Positions 35,957-44,545 are shown, numbered from the stretch's first letter. The stretch is 64,000 bases of DNA from Evansella caseinilytica (GCF_900107275.1 NZ_FNPI01000001.1:186001-250000); one strand, 5' to 3'. The notes: generated from the sequence alone by a model not told the origin. Translations and numbers: made by a program.

Positions 35957-36943
35957 TTAGTAGCCGATAATTTCAAGAAACTTGTCATCTTCCCATAAAG
36001 CTTCAAATGCCCAGTCACTATATGCCCAGTCGCCGTAGGAAGCGTCCAGTTGTACGGATTGCTCCAAGAGAGCGAGCGCTTCTTTTATTTCATCCATTTG
36101 GACTAAGACACGGCTTTTTCCATAATAACCCAACGGGTCATCCGGAAATAACGAAATCATTGTGTCATAAACGGATAAGGCATTCTCATCTTCTTCTAAA
36201 TCATACAAGATGGCTCCCATATAATAGTAGGCATAAGGCTCTGTTCCATCCAATTCTACGATTCTGGTAGAATAATGTAAAGCATCCTCCAAGTACCCGG
36301 CATCATCATTGATGTACATTAAATACCACAAGGCGTCAAGATCGTCCGGCTCCAGCTCATCGTATTTCGTTAACAGCTCGATGGCTTCGTCATACTCCGA
36401 TAAAAAATAATGAGCGACTCCTTTACCATACAATGCATACGCGCTAGTTGCTTTGATGTCCAATGCTTCCTCATAGTACGTAATCGCTTCGGAATATCTC
36501 TCCAGGTTTAATAAGGCATTTCCCATATTGGTATAGTCGATGTCATCATTTGGTTTAACATCAAGCGCCTTCTTGGCAAAATCAAGCGACTCCTCGTATC
36601 TTCCTAATTCCATCAATGCCCAGGATTTGTTGTTTAACGCAGCATCCAGCTCCGGCTCTTGCTCCAAAGCATAATCCAACGCAGTCAAAGCATCTGTCGC
36701 ATTGTCGAGGTTCAGTAAAATATAGCCTTTTTCCGCATGCAGGCTGGCGTCATCCGGATATTTTTCCAGCCTTTCCTCAATGTACTCCAACGCTTTATCG
36801 TACTCTTCGTTTTTGTAATACTCTTCAACGGTTTCTGATGAATAAGGAGGTTCAGATGATAAAAACGATACGAGTTGACCACATCCCGATAAAACGGAAA
36901 TAATTGCTGTTAAACTAAAAATAAGCACAAATTTTCTTTTCAT
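35957..36943 (-). CDS. TPR-repeat lipoprotein
   Basis: This is an extracytoplasmic lipoprotein with a lipobox VLSGC (lipidated C21) and about 280 residues of tetratricopeptide repeats, seen as spaced motifs such as YDKALEYIEERLEKYPDD, DNATDALTALDYALEQEPE and YSEAITYYEEALDIKAT. TPR arrays bind other proteins; no enzyme motif is visible. I chose ATG at 36943, preceded by AAGAAGGAG, rather than the upstream ATG at 36970. It is a lone gene on the minus strand that converges on the ZorB-like gene. Its partner is unknown. Confidence 0.88.
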   Translation of the reverse strand: MKRKFVLIFSLTAIISVLSGCGQLVSFLSSEPPYSSETVEEYYKNEEYDKALEYIEERLEKYPDDASLHAEKGYILLNLDNATDALTALDYALEQEPELDAALNNKSWALMELGRYEESLDFAKKALDVKPNDDIDYTNMGNALLNLERYSEAITYYEEALDIKATSAYALYGKGVAHYFLSEYDEAIELLTKYDELEPDDLDALWYLMYINDDAGYLEDALHYSTRIVELDGTEPYAYYYMGAILYDLEEDENALSVYDTMISLFPDDPLGYYGKSRVLVQMDEIKEALALLEQSVQLDASYGDWAYSDWAFEALWEDDKFLEIIGY

Positions 36944-37462
36944 TCCACTGCTCCTTCTTTTGTTAATCATGAAGTATAAAAGACTCCCTTTACATTATTC
37001 ACCCTCAAAATATCATCCCTTTTTCATCAAGCATTTGTCAAGGGTGTTTTTTCCTATGACTGAGGTCTATTTGTTATTGGCAGGTTGATGTGAAATGCCG
37101 AGGTGGCGGCAGTGAAAGAAGAAATTAGTCATCTGACGGTTGGCGTTGCCGTAGGTAGGGCGATGCTGAACACGAAGAACACCGCTTTGTTGGGAGGGGG
37201 GAAAGAAAATGGAAAAACAAAAAAAGACTAGTAAGGCACACTCTTTTTACGGATTGTTCAAGCAAGCTTTACTTATGGTGAAAAAGCAACACTCTTTCTT
37301 AAAAAAGAAGCAAGCAAAGAGAATGGGTTGTAGTCCCCTGTTCCCTTTGCTTATTCGGGCGCGTTCCAAAGGAGATAACGCTTTTTTGAACAAACACTAT
37401 GACAATGAATGGAGATCTGAACATAAGTTTACCAAATTCTTCTTGCGATTGGAGCAAACGGG
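36944..37462. other. Gap with a decayed element
   Basis: No sure gene is seen. A small open frame (37112-37231, 39 codons from GTG) has GAGGTGG upstream but no recognisable protein. From 37251 (GGATTGTTCAAGCAAGC) to 37397 (TTTTTTGAACAAACAC) there is a block with family-B-like inverted ends, with a different interior. Confidence 0.5.
37251..37397. repeat. Decayed element with family-B-like ends, inverted
   Basis: Its right end TTTTTTGAACAAACAC and left end GGATTGTTCAAGC are imperfect inverted copies of each other and of the family B ends. The interior does not match the common core. It explains the spurious 105-codon open frame here. Confidence 0.5.
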
Positions 37463-37930
37463 TTACGTTTTTTTCCTGACAGGCTCATATACCCAAAACT
37501 CTGTTTCCTCTGCCAGTGGGTCATAGGTCGATCTGTACTTTTCCATACCATAGCCGGTATCATCCTTTTCGTAACCTTGGGACTGATACCAGGTGGCAAT
37601 ATTGTCGTATGTGGCATCCACGCTTTGCCCTTTTTCATGTGAGCAGACGGCGTAAAGCTTTGCCGGAACTGTGATGGCGGACATCCCTTCAGGCACGGCT
37701 TCTGCATTGCTAACCTCCAGGCAGATATAGTAGGTAAAGCCATCTTCGGTAAATTTCGTTGTGATGCCGAGCAATGTTTCTGGATTCACGACATGCTCGA
37801 TTTCATTCATCCGCTCCCGGAAAGCGTTGATTTCCTTGCGAATTACCCCTTCAAAAGCAGCAGAAAATGTTCCCGTCCATTTTATCCCCACCGCTGTAAA
37901 GGCCTCTTTAGTAACGAATCGTTCATACAT
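37463..37930 (-). CDS. GyrI-like small-molecule-binding domain protein
   Basis: The 155-residue protein is a stand-alone GyrI-like / AraC-effector-binding domain, with conserved features such as FAAVGIKWTGTF-like FTAVGIKWTGTF near the start, the GMSAITVPAKLYAVCSH strand and FWVYEPVRK at the end. Such proteins bind or hydrolyse small hydrophobic compounds. The start is supported by AGGAGGAA upstream. It is divergent from a regulator whose own C-terminus has the same fold, and the two share a 145-base control region with a perfect palindrome. Confidence 0.88.
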   Translation of the reverse strand: MYERFVTKEAFTAVGIKWTGTFSAAFEGVIRKEINAFRERMNEIEHVVNPETLLGITTKFTEDGFTYYICLEVSNAEAVPEGMSAITVPAKLYAVCSHEKGQSVDATYDNIATWYQSQGYEKDDTGYGMEKYRSTYDPLAEETEFWVYEPVRKKT

Positions 37931-38028
37931 TTGCTATTCCTCCTCGAAGAAAGTATCTCATCCGTGGTTATTCCAAAATACGCAAGTCTTTTGCACAACC
38001 ACGCTCCTGTATTTTATGATAGCATGAA

Positions 38029-38051
38029 ATTGTGACAGCTCTTGTCACAAT
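38029..38051. promoter_or_regulatory. Perfect palindromic operator between GyrI-like gene and its regulator
   Basis: ATTGTGACA and TGTCACAAT are exact inverted repeats separated by five bases, 25 bases upstream of the regulator gene. It is most likely the binding site of that regulator and would act on both divergent genes. Confidence 0.7.
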
Positions 38052-38075
38052 ATAAAAAATAGGTTGAGGTTTACT

Positions 38076-38783
38076 ATGTCCAAAGCAGCGAAACTGATAG
38101 CGTTAATTCAAGTCATCCAGGTAAAGAAGACTTTTTCTGTGCAAGAATTGGCAGACGAGTTCCATGTTTCATACCGAACGATGCTGCGATATTTGCATGA
38201 ATTAAGCGGTCTTGGCATTCCTCTGTACGCGGAAACGGGGAAGCATGGCGGTTACCGGATTTTAGAACATTCCGCCGGGCAGCAGCAGCCGGCGATTAGG
38301 GCGCGAGAAGACAGTGGTGTGAAAGCGGTGATTAAACCGGCATTCCGGGTCATCGGACTAGAGTACGCCGCTCCGGTTACCTCTTTCAGTGCGGCCGAGG
38401 TGCTGATAACAAAAACGAGGGACCGCTTTGAAAGCCGCCTGCATGAATTGCCTGAATGTCGTCAGCCTTTTGTCAGGTATGGGATTAGAAAGTATGAGAA
38501 AGGAATTTTTACCTATTTATATTGTGTGGAAGTAAAGCGGCTGGAGCATATTCCCGCTGGCATGAAAGGAGCGACTGTTCCTACCAGGCGCTATGCCGTG
38601 TTTATTCATCGCGGCTCTGCAGCCCGTGCGGCGGTGGATGAGACATATCGCTATGGGTTGCAGCAACTGATGCGCGCTGGCGTAAAACAGGATGCGTCTG
38701 CCGGTTATCTTGAAGTTCTTCCTGTGCCCGGCTGTGCTGATTTTTCTCAGGAAATCGAAATCCTCGTGCCGTTCCTCGACTGA
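38076..38783 (+). CDS. Winged-helix regulator with GyrI-like effector domain
   Basis: The first ~62 residues are a DeoR/HTH_11-type winged helix (FSVQELADEFHVSYRTMLRYLHEL and GIPLYAETGKHGGYRI). After a short linker, residues ~85-235 form a GyrI-like ligand-binding domain (FRVIGLEYAAPVTSF, GATVPTRRYAVFIH, IEILVPFLD). It would bind DNA at the palindrome in front of it and respond to a small molecule. ATG at 38076 follows TTGAGG and was preferred to the TTG at 38064. It is divergent from the stand-alone GyrI-like gene. Confidence 0.88.
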   Translation: MSKAAKLIALIQVIQVKKTFSVQELADEFHVSYRTMLRYLHELSGLGIPLYAETGKHGGYRILEHSAGQQQPAIRAREDSGVKAVIKPAFRVIGLEYAAPVTSFSAAEVLITKTRDRFESRLHELPECRQPFVRYGIRKYEKGIFTYLYCVEVKRLEHIPAGMKGATVPTRRYAVFIHRGSAARAAVDETYRYGLQQLMRAGVKQDASAGYLEVLPVPGCADFSQEIEILVPFLD

Positions 38784-38904
38784 TGTTCATGCGTTGAGAG
38801 GTAGCTGGTAGATGGATTCCGTATAGTTTTTGTAATATTTAGAACAAAAAGTTTTTATGGATTCGTGGATTTCTTTCTGATAAAAATAATTTTTTTATGT
38901 ATAG

Positions 38905-38933
38905 TTTACGTTACTTTTTGTATGTGATACAAT
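38905..38933 (+). promoter_or_regulatory. Predicted sigma-A promoter of the XRE regulator gene
   Basis: TTTACG and TACAAT are separated by 17 bases, 17 bases before the start codon of the regulator. The -35 match is only moderate. Confidence 0.45.
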
Positions 38934-38950
38934 ACATTTGAGGTGATAAA

Positions 38951-39178
38951 ATGCCCCGAAGAAAAGTAAAAAACAATGTTCGAACATTGAGGAGAACCCT
39001 GGATATTACTCAAGAGGAATTAGCAAGCCAGGTAGGAGTCCACAGACAAACAATTATTGCAATCGAAAAGCAAAAATATGAACCGACGATCGGCATTGTT
39101 TTATCCTTGTCTCAAATTCTTAAAGAACCAGTAGAGAAGCTGTTTTTTGTAGAGGAAAAAAATTCACTGGAGGAATGA
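38951..39178 (+). CDS. Small XRE-family transcriptional regulator
   Basis: This 75-residue protein is a single Cro/C1-type helix-turn-helix (VRTLRRTLDITQEELASQVG and RQTIIAIEKQKYEPTI), a type often paired with a small membrane protein in Bacilli. It follows TGAGGTGAT. Its stop overlaps the next start (ATGA). Confidence 0.92.
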   Translation: MPRRKVKNNVRTLRRTLDITQEELASQVGVHRQTIIAIEKQKYEPTIGIVLSLSQILKEPVEKLFFVEEKNSLEE

Positions 39179-39393
39179 AAATGCGGTTACCGAAATGGGG
39201 ATTGTTGCTTTTTTATGTTGCCGGCTTTCTGTCGTTTGGCTATTTAAGTTACTTGGAGTTTTCCGCAAATGGGCGGTTCGGCTATTTAATGGGCGGGTGT
39301 TCCTTACTGTTCGGAATTCAAGCCGTCCGGTATATATTTACTAACAAAGGGGGAGCTGGAACAGCAAAAAGGTCGTTGTTGATCAGCATGTGA
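39175..39393 (+). pseudogene. Small membrane protein gene, 5' part, broken by family A copy 3
   Basis: The visible 72 residues have two membrane segments (about 8-27 and 36-55) and start at ATG 39175 after GGAGG, overlapping the XRE gene by 4 bases. The frame ends at 39393, one base before a family A repeat. The stretch after the repeat (39568-39720) encodes two more membrane segments with no start of its own. The simplest view is one ~110-120-residue four-helix membrane protein cut in two. The 5' part may still be made. Its function is unknown; by context it works with the XRE regulator. Confidence 0.65.
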
Positions 39394-39394
39394 A

Positions 39395-39567
39395 GGGGGT
39401 GTCTCAAAAGGGTGTTTTTCCCTTTTGAGACACCCCCGAAGCAATGAGCGAAGCCGCTGCATCTTTTCAAAAGCCCGATAGGAGTGTTTTTTTCCTATCG
39501 GGCGTGCAGCGAGCGGAGCCATTGCCCTGATATTTTTTAAAATAGTTTTGGCTTTTGACACAGCCCC
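39395..39567. repeat. Dispersed repeat family A, copy 3 (shortest, cleanest)
   Basis: The left hairpin (GGGGGTGTCTCAAAAGGG and complement) is followed by a nested stem: GCAATG with CATTGC, CTGCA with TGCAG, and GCCCGATAGGA with TCCTATCGGGC at the tip. The right end is CTTTTGACACAGCCCC. At 173 bases this is the minimal form of the family. Confidence 0.9.
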
Positions 39568-39720
39568 TTGCTGTTTCGTGCATTGTTATCTTGCTGCTCC
39601 TGTTGGCCGGTGTCATTGGGCTTTCAACGGGAATGACTAACATACCGCCAATGGATGTTATGTTCGGAAGTGTTTTTATCAGTGTTTTAGTGTTTATGGT
39701 GATGCAGGTTATGCAACGGG
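39568..39720 (+). pseudogene. 3' remnant of the split small membrane protein
   Basis: The open frame encodes two hydrophobic segments (CIVILLLLLAGVIGLS and VFISVLVFMVMQVM) without a ribosome site or start; reading on, it runs into a family B element. It is most likely the C-terminal half of the gene at 39175. Confidence 0.55.
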
Positions 39721-39725
39721 TTAGA

Positions 39726-39869
39726 GTGTTTGTTAAAAAGATCGGTTCTAACCTTTTTGAACAAACACGAAGCAATGAGTGGAGCCGATGCATTCTTTAC
39801 AAGCCAGCTATGAGTGGTTTTCTCGTAGATGGCGCATCGATTGGAACCATTGCCTTTTTGAACATCCTC
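39726..39869. mobile_element. Family B miniature element, copy 2
   Basis: GTGTTTGTTAAAAAGATCGG opens a left hairpin closing in CCTTTTTGAACAAACAC, then comes GAAGCAATGAGTGGAGCC and the nested stem (CGATGC with GCATCG, CTATGAG with CTCGTAG), and the right end CTTTTTGAACATCCTC. Flanks TTAGA and TTAAA are an imperfect 5-base duplication. Confidence 0.85.
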
Positions 39870-39991
39870 TTAAACAATTTTTTAAAATAGGTTGTAAATA
39901 AAGCGATAAATCCCTCTTTCTATAATGGAGAACTTGCTTGCACAGATCCCGAAAATATCCACGGAATAATCAGTTGAATACTTCTTCAAGT

Positions 39992-40735
39992 TTATTTCAT
40001 GGTGTTTTTTATCTTCGTGATGATATCCTCAAATTTCAAACCTGTAATATGATCATCAATTCTATCCAGCTCCGAATCTACATGTACGATAGTACCATCA
40101 TCGAGAGTAAAAGTATTGTTGGCACTTTCAGCAATTTGAAGTTCGTTTGATGTTAGCTTGGTAATTAGCTCGACTTGTGAGTCCTTTGTCATTTGTAGTT
40201 GAAATGGTTCGATGGCTCCATAGTAATTATCGAAATCATCATCATAATTCAGGAATAGAATGTACTCAGTATTCAATTCAGGTTTTATATATCTAGGATC
40301 CTCCACTGTGATGTCAAATAAATCCTCTTTACTATTCTCAACTTGAATTAGCTCAGAATATCGATAATTAACTGTCATTTGTTTATTGTCTATTTGCCCG
40401 AGAATCACTTCATCAACGTCAAATTCATATAGATGACCTTCTACGTAGTTTTCTCGGTCGGGCTCTGATATGTCAACAGGATGACGAGCCATGTTCCATG
40501 TTTCTTTGAAACGAGAAAATGTCCCTCTGACAACAACATCCGCTTCAGTAGCCATGGCTTCAAGATTTTCTGCTACTGGATAATCGTAAAATACTTTTAC
40601 TTCAATTGATTGTTCTTCATTATTGGAGAGAAAAGTCATGTTATTTTGTTCTTGAGTAGAGCAGCCAGTAAATAAAACTAGTGACAAAATAGTAATGTGG
40701 ATTATATAAAGTGCTAGTGATTGTTTAGCTTTCAT
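39992..40735 (-). CDS. Lipoprotein of unknown function
   Basis: A signal peptide with lipobox LFTGC (lipidated C25) is followed by ~220 soluble residues without a recognised fold. The stretch EADVVVRGTF, VILGQI and NTEYILFLNY has the look of a beta-rich domain seen in some secreted Bacillus proteins of unknown role. The start is preceded by CTAGGAGGA. It lies just downstream of a metalloprotease remnant on the same strand, so the two were probably once one unit. Function is not known. Confidence 0.75.
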   Translation of the reverse strand: MKAKQSLALYIIHITILSLVLFTGCSTQEQNNMTFLSNNEEQSIEVKVFYDYPVAENLEAMATEADVVVRGTFSRFKETWNMARHPVDISEPDRENYVEGHLYEFDVDEVILGQIDNKQMTVNYRYSELIQVENSKEDLFDITVEDPRYIKPELNTEYILFLNYDDDFDNYYGAIEPFQLQMTKDSQVELITKLTSNELQIAESANNTFTLDDGTIVHVDSELDRIDDHITGLKFEDIITKIKNTMK

Positions 40736-40758
40736 ATTAAATCCTCCTAGAATTAAAT

Positions 40759-40885
40759 TTAATCATAAATTTTTTTTATCCCGGTTAAATCATCAGTTTT
40801 TGGAGTATAGATTTTTGAGCGGTCTCTTGAAGTATTCATAACAGCATTGGAATTCGAAGAATGGCCCAAACCTAAGGCATCATTC
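40759..40885 (-). pseudogene. 3' remnant of a matrixin-like metalloprotease
   Basis: The last ~42 residues read ALGLGHSSNSNAVM followed by TDDLTGIKKIYD. This fits the end of an M10-type zinc protease, with the last zinc histidine of HExxHxxGxxH and the Met-turn (AVM). The HExxH half is missing: upstream the frame becomes unrelated sequence. Only the tail of the gene is left. Confidence 0.65.
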
Positions 40886-41063
40886 TCAATGTTTTCGCCT
40901 TTATGGCGATGCAGAGGTAATTCAGCTGATGGAAGCGGGCAGAGCCAGGCAAATGCCCGGCTTCTTACCCGTAGAATTTCTTCTTTATCTTTTTGCTGTA
41001 CACAGATGTTCACTTCAGCGGTGGCCAAGGTATTCCGGAACAGTCGGAAGCTCCGTACGGCTT

Positions 41064-43358
41064 TTATACATCCGGCTGGCTATCCGCCGCTGGCTGAGAA
41101 GCGCTTCCGCTTTTCTTATACAGCTTCACATATAATGCCGGCAGCAATGTCAACGTCATCGCTAAGCAGATGAGTAGTCCGACTGTCACAACTGCACCGA
41201 GGTTGGCCATTCCGGGATGATTGATGAAGATCAGACTGCCGAAGCCGATGCATGTTGTGAGCGCAGTGAGGACGACCGCCCTGCCGGTTGTCATTAACAC
41301 ATATCTGACGCTTTTTTCGTTATCTGACTTCAGGCGATGCAGCAGATGGATGCTGCTGTCTATCCCGATCCCGATGATTAAAGGAAAGGCGGCGATGCTC
41401 AGTACATTGATTTCGATATGCAAAAGCGGCAGCACGCCCAACGTGATGTAAAGTGTGAGAGCAACCGGCGTAATGCAAAGCAGCATCTCCTTGACAGACC
41501 GAAAAACAAGGAAGAGAAAGGCTGCTGCTACAGCAATGCATAATCCGGAAATCAACACGATATCGTCTTTCACCATTCCGATAACTTCATTCATGATCGC
41601 CGCCATGCTTACCGGAGCATTGCCGCTCGTTGTTATAATCGCGCTTTCCAATGAGTTGTAGTTATCCTGATCGTAAATGTTAACGGAAGGGACAACCTCC
41701 ACCATTAAGCGGTTTTCTTTGCCTACATAGTTTGCTTTAATATTTTCCGGCAGGTCGTCTAGATGCATTTTCTCGATGTTCCACAGCTCTGTGTCTGGAG
41801 CTCCTGACTCCGCGAGAAAATCGTTGAGCTGTTCAATAACTTCTAGTTTGTAGTCCTGGTTTTCCGGCAAATACTCGTGGACGGACAGGATCGTTTCCAC
41901 ATCGTCCCGTTTTTCCAATTCTTCCACTGCCATAGCAAGCACTTCCTCATTTTCCACCATAAACGTTAATGTATTGGGACTGTAATCAAATTCTTCTTTG
42001 ACAACCGTTTCCCATTGCTTGCTGTCAATATTGTCCGGATATAATTTATCCATCTCCCCGATGATTTCTGTATTTTTAACCTGAAAAAACAATATTGGCA
42101 CAAGCAGAAAAATACATATAATGAAGGCAACAGGCCGGCGTTCGATTCCTTTTCCGATAGAGTGAAGAGCCGAAAAGCGAGCTTTCTTGCCGGAACCGGT
42201 TGGTTTTTTCGCATCAATCAGCATGATTAACGCAGGAACAATCAGCACCATCGTCACGCATAAGACAATGATTCCAATTGCCGATATGATGCCCATTTGT
42301 TCGAAGGCTTTAAATTTAGCCAGAACAAAGCTGAAGAAGGCCGCGCTCGTTGTCAGGGCGCCGATAATAATGCTGACACCGGTGCCTTTCAGCGCTGTTT
42401 TCACCGACGCCGGCGCTGTTTCCCCGGTTTTCCGTTCCTCCAGATACCTGGAGATGAAATGGATGGAAAAATCGATCCCCAGCCCGATCAACAGCAGGGC
42501 AAAGCTCATGGAAAACATGTTGATGGAGCCGTACATAAAATACGCAAAAGCCGCAGTCAGCAGCGCTCCCAGAAGCAGTGGATAAACGACAGATGTCAAT
42601 AGCAGAACTTTCCGGAAAGCGGCGACGGCGAGAACAATGATCAGCAATATCGTGATGAGCATCGTTGAAAAAAAGCCGTCGAAAGCGGCCCTGTCTGCTT
42701 CGATATCTTGAATAAAAGCCCCGCCTGTCAATCCCGCATCCATTCCGCGGAACACTTCTTTATTTAACAACGAGTCGATGGCATCTTTGACACCGTCATA
42801 GAAATTTTCCCTGTTCTCCAGAAAGTCGTTGTTTTTATCGCTTCGCATTCTGATCATCATGAGAAAAACATTTTCTTCCTCGTTGGCGATATATTGCAGC
42901 TGTTTCGAATCGTCTTGCTTCCCCTGATTTTCAGTAAGGGACGTAAGCAATGCGGACGCTTTCTCTATGTCTTCTGCAGCGACGGCCGCTTCCAGCTCCT
43001 CATAAATGCTTGTGTCTAGAAACAGCGGCTGAAACGGTTGAAATTCACTTAAGTCCACATTGTATAAAATATCGGCTTCTACATTATTGTCGATGAATTG
43101 CTGCTCCAGTTGCAGAAGAAAAGCTTTGCTTTTTTCCGCCTCGCCTTTTACGACAACGATGCCGCTTTCCTGGGACTGAAAATAGTGGTCGAACTCCTTG
43201 ATCGCCCGCAATGTTTTGCTGTCGCCCGGCAGCATTTCCTCCATATCCGAACTCACCGTGAGCCTGGAAGCTCCGGCAGCGGCCAGCAGGAACACAATCG
43301 CGCTGAGCAATAAGATGACCCGGTAATTTTTGATCAATCTATTTGTAAATTTTCTCAT
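41064..43358 (-). CDS. RND-superfamily exporter (MMPL/HAE3-like)
   Basis: This 764-residue membrane protein has the doubled RND layout: a membrane helix near residue 15-33, an extracellular domain of ~200 residues, five to six helices (about 225-400), then a second helix, second extracellular domain and second block of helices (about 570-740). Conserved charged motifs GLGIDFSIHFISRY and GIGIDSSIHLLHRL mark the proton-relay helix 4 of each half. MMPL/HAE3 proteins export lipids, hopanoids or drugs. The start at 43358 follows AGGGTGG. It lies 3 bases after the TetR-type gene in one operon. The substrate is not known. Confidence 0.93.
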   Translation of the reverse strand: MRKFTNRLIKNYRVILLLSAIVFLLAAAGASRLTVSSDMEEMLPGDSKTLRAIKEFDHYFQSQESGIVVVKGEAEKSKAFLLQLEQQFIDNNVEADILYNVDLSEFQPFQPLFLDTSIYEELEAAVAAEDIEKASALLTSLTENQGKQDDSKQLQYIANEEENVFLMMIRMRSDKNNDFLENRENFYDGVKDAIDSLLNKEVFRGMDAGLTGGAFIQDIEADRAAFDGFFSTMLITILLIIVLAVAAFRKVLLLTSVVYPLLLGALLTAAFAYFMYGSINMFSMSFALLLIGLGIDFSIHFISRYLEERKTGETAPASVKTALKGTGVSIIIGALTTSAAFFSFVLAKFKAFEQMGIISAIGIIVLCVTMVLIVPALIMLIDAKKPTGSGKKARFSALHSIGKGIERRPVAFIICIFLLVPILFFQVKNTEIIGEMDKLYPDNIDSKQWETVVKEEFDYSPNTLTFMVENEEVLAMAVEELEKRDDVETILSVHEYLPENQDYKLEVIEQLNDFLAESGAPDTELWNIEKMHLDDLPENIKANYVGKENRLMVEVVPSVNIYDQDNYNSLESAIITTSGNAPVSMAAIMNEVIGMVKDDIVLISGLCIAVAAAFLFLVFRSVKEMLLCITPVALTLYITLGVLPLLHIEINVLSIAAFPLIIGIGIDSSIHLLHRLKSDNEKSVRYVLMTTGRAVVLTALTTCIGFGSLIFINHPGMANLGAVVTVGLLICLAMTLTLLPALYVKLYKKSGSASQPAADSQPDV

Positions 43359-43361
43359 TGA

Positions 43362-43949
43362 TTACCACCCTAAAATTTTATAAACAATCTCGATGACGTG
43401 TTTTTCTGCCTGACGGAGGTCGTATTCCAGCTTTCCTAAAATCATTCGTTCCAGTATTTCATGTATGGAAATAAAAATAAATCTGGCATAAAACGCCGTA
43501 TCCGGTATTTCAACGGCTCCTTCCGCGACGTTCTGGTCAAGCCATGCCTTGAAAAGACCAATATATTTTTCCTCAATATAATCCGCTTGTTTTTTATTAA
43601 TGAATTCCCAAAACTTGACGTGGTGAATGATCATCAGTAATTCTTTATTTTTTAAACAAAACTGTATGATGCTGCTGATCAAATATGCAACGTTTTCTTT
43701 GGTTAGCGGTTCGTTGATCATTTTTTCGATTTCGCTGTCAAAGGAAAAGGCACCTTCTTGCACGATGCTCCATGCCAAATCTTCCTTGCTTTCAAAATAA
43801 AGATAGAAGGTTCCTTTGGCGACATCGGCTTTTTGAACGATGTCATTGACCGAAACCTTGCTGATATCCCTTCTCATTAACAGCTCTTCGGCAGCTTTGA
43901 GAATTTTCCCCTTTGTTCTTCTTGCTTTCTCGCTTTTTAGCAAATCCAT
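43362..43949 (-). CDS. TetR-family regulator of the RND exporter
   Basis: The N-terminal helix-turn-helix (VSVNDIVQKADVAKGTFYLYFESKEDL, key part VAKGTFYLYFESKEDL) is typical of TetR, with a ~145-residue ligand-binding helical domain behind. I chose ATG at 43949, 9 bases after AAGGAT; a GTG three codons upstream is possible. Being first in an operon with the exporter, it most likely represses that operon and is released by an exported compound. Confidence 0.93.
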   Translation of the reverse strand: MDLLKSEKARRTKGKILKAAEELLMRRDISKVSVNDIVQKADVAKGTFYLYFESKEDLAWSIVQEGAFSFDSEIEKMINEPLTKENVAYLISSIIQFCLKNKELLMIIHHVKFWEFINKKQADYIEEKYIGLFKAWLDQNVAEGAVEIPDTAFYARFIFISIHEILERMILGKLEYDLRQAEKHVIEIVYKILGW

Positions 43950-44330
43950 GAAAAACACATCCTTACGCGCGTATCGGAATGAAAGAAACTGGTTGCTGTT
44001 GCCGTAATGGCTGTCGTGCTGACAGGTGGGAGTGAAAAAAATTTCATGCTTGCCGTAAAACAGTCCGGCGGCAAACGGAAGCGGCCGCTTCTGATACTTT
44101 CATCTTAGACGGGGCGGAGGAGGGATTCAATGTACAGTTTATGACTTTTGGTCAGTTTTTACCGAGGTACTGTCCGGTGGATATCGGCAAAGCCCTTCGG
44201 GAAAGATGAAATTCCCGGCGGAGGTGAAGACCAGTTTGGTTTCAGCCTGCGACTTACAGGTTGTTGAACGGCGGCTTGTGACTGACTTAGACCAAAAAAT
44301 CATACTTGAGGAGAAAAATAAACGACTTTA
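43950..44330. other. Gap with a possible decayed riboswitch-like segment
   Basis: No gene is seen. CTTCGGGAAAGATGAAATTCCC-like sequence near 44195-44216 followed by GGCGGAGGTGAAG and later CAGCCTGCGAC (to ~44250) recalls the FMN riboswitch core, but ACC is missing before GGCGG and the 3' half is poor. It precedes a methyltransferase remnant, so any riboswitch is likely dead. Confidence 0.25.
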
Positions 44331-44441
44331 ATGAATCGTTGGAACGCCGAATTGTATGATGACAAGCTTGGCTTTGTATCGAATTACGGAAAAGTAGTTA
44401 TCGATATATTGCAGCCGCAAAAGGGAGAACAGATACGGTGA
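44331..44441 (+). pseudogene. Truncated SAM-dependent methyltransferase (N-terminal 36 residues)
   Basis: From ATG at 44331, preceded by a distant GAGGAG, the product reads MNRWNAELYDDKLGFVSNYG and on to a stop at 44439. This is the typical start of class I methyltransferases, which should continue with a GxGxG SAM-binding loop. That part is absent, so only a stub remains. Confidence 0.6.
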
Positions 44442-44488
44442 AACATTAAAGTGCGAGTGGCTTTTTTAATTTTTTTTAAAATTCCTAA

Positions 44489-44519
44489 TTGACCTTCAAG
44501 CTGCTTTAAGGTTTATACT
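44489..44519 (+). promoter_or_regulatory. MerR-type promoter with 19-base spacer
   Basis: TTGACC and TATACT are separated by 19 bases. ACCTT (44492-44496) and AAGGT (44508-44512) form a dyad between them. This is the usual design of promoters switched on by MerR-family proteins, and the gene it drives is a MerR-family regulator, so autoregulation is likely. Confidence 0.8.
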
Positions 44520-44545
44520 GTGTTTAGGCCGGGGAGTGATGAAAT

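Noticed and set aside
37209-37526. 105-codon open frame on the plus strand with GGGAGGGG upstream
   Set aside because: It spans a decayed repeat (37251-37397) and then runs antisense into the GyrI-like gene. The Lys-rich start is not convincing as a protein.
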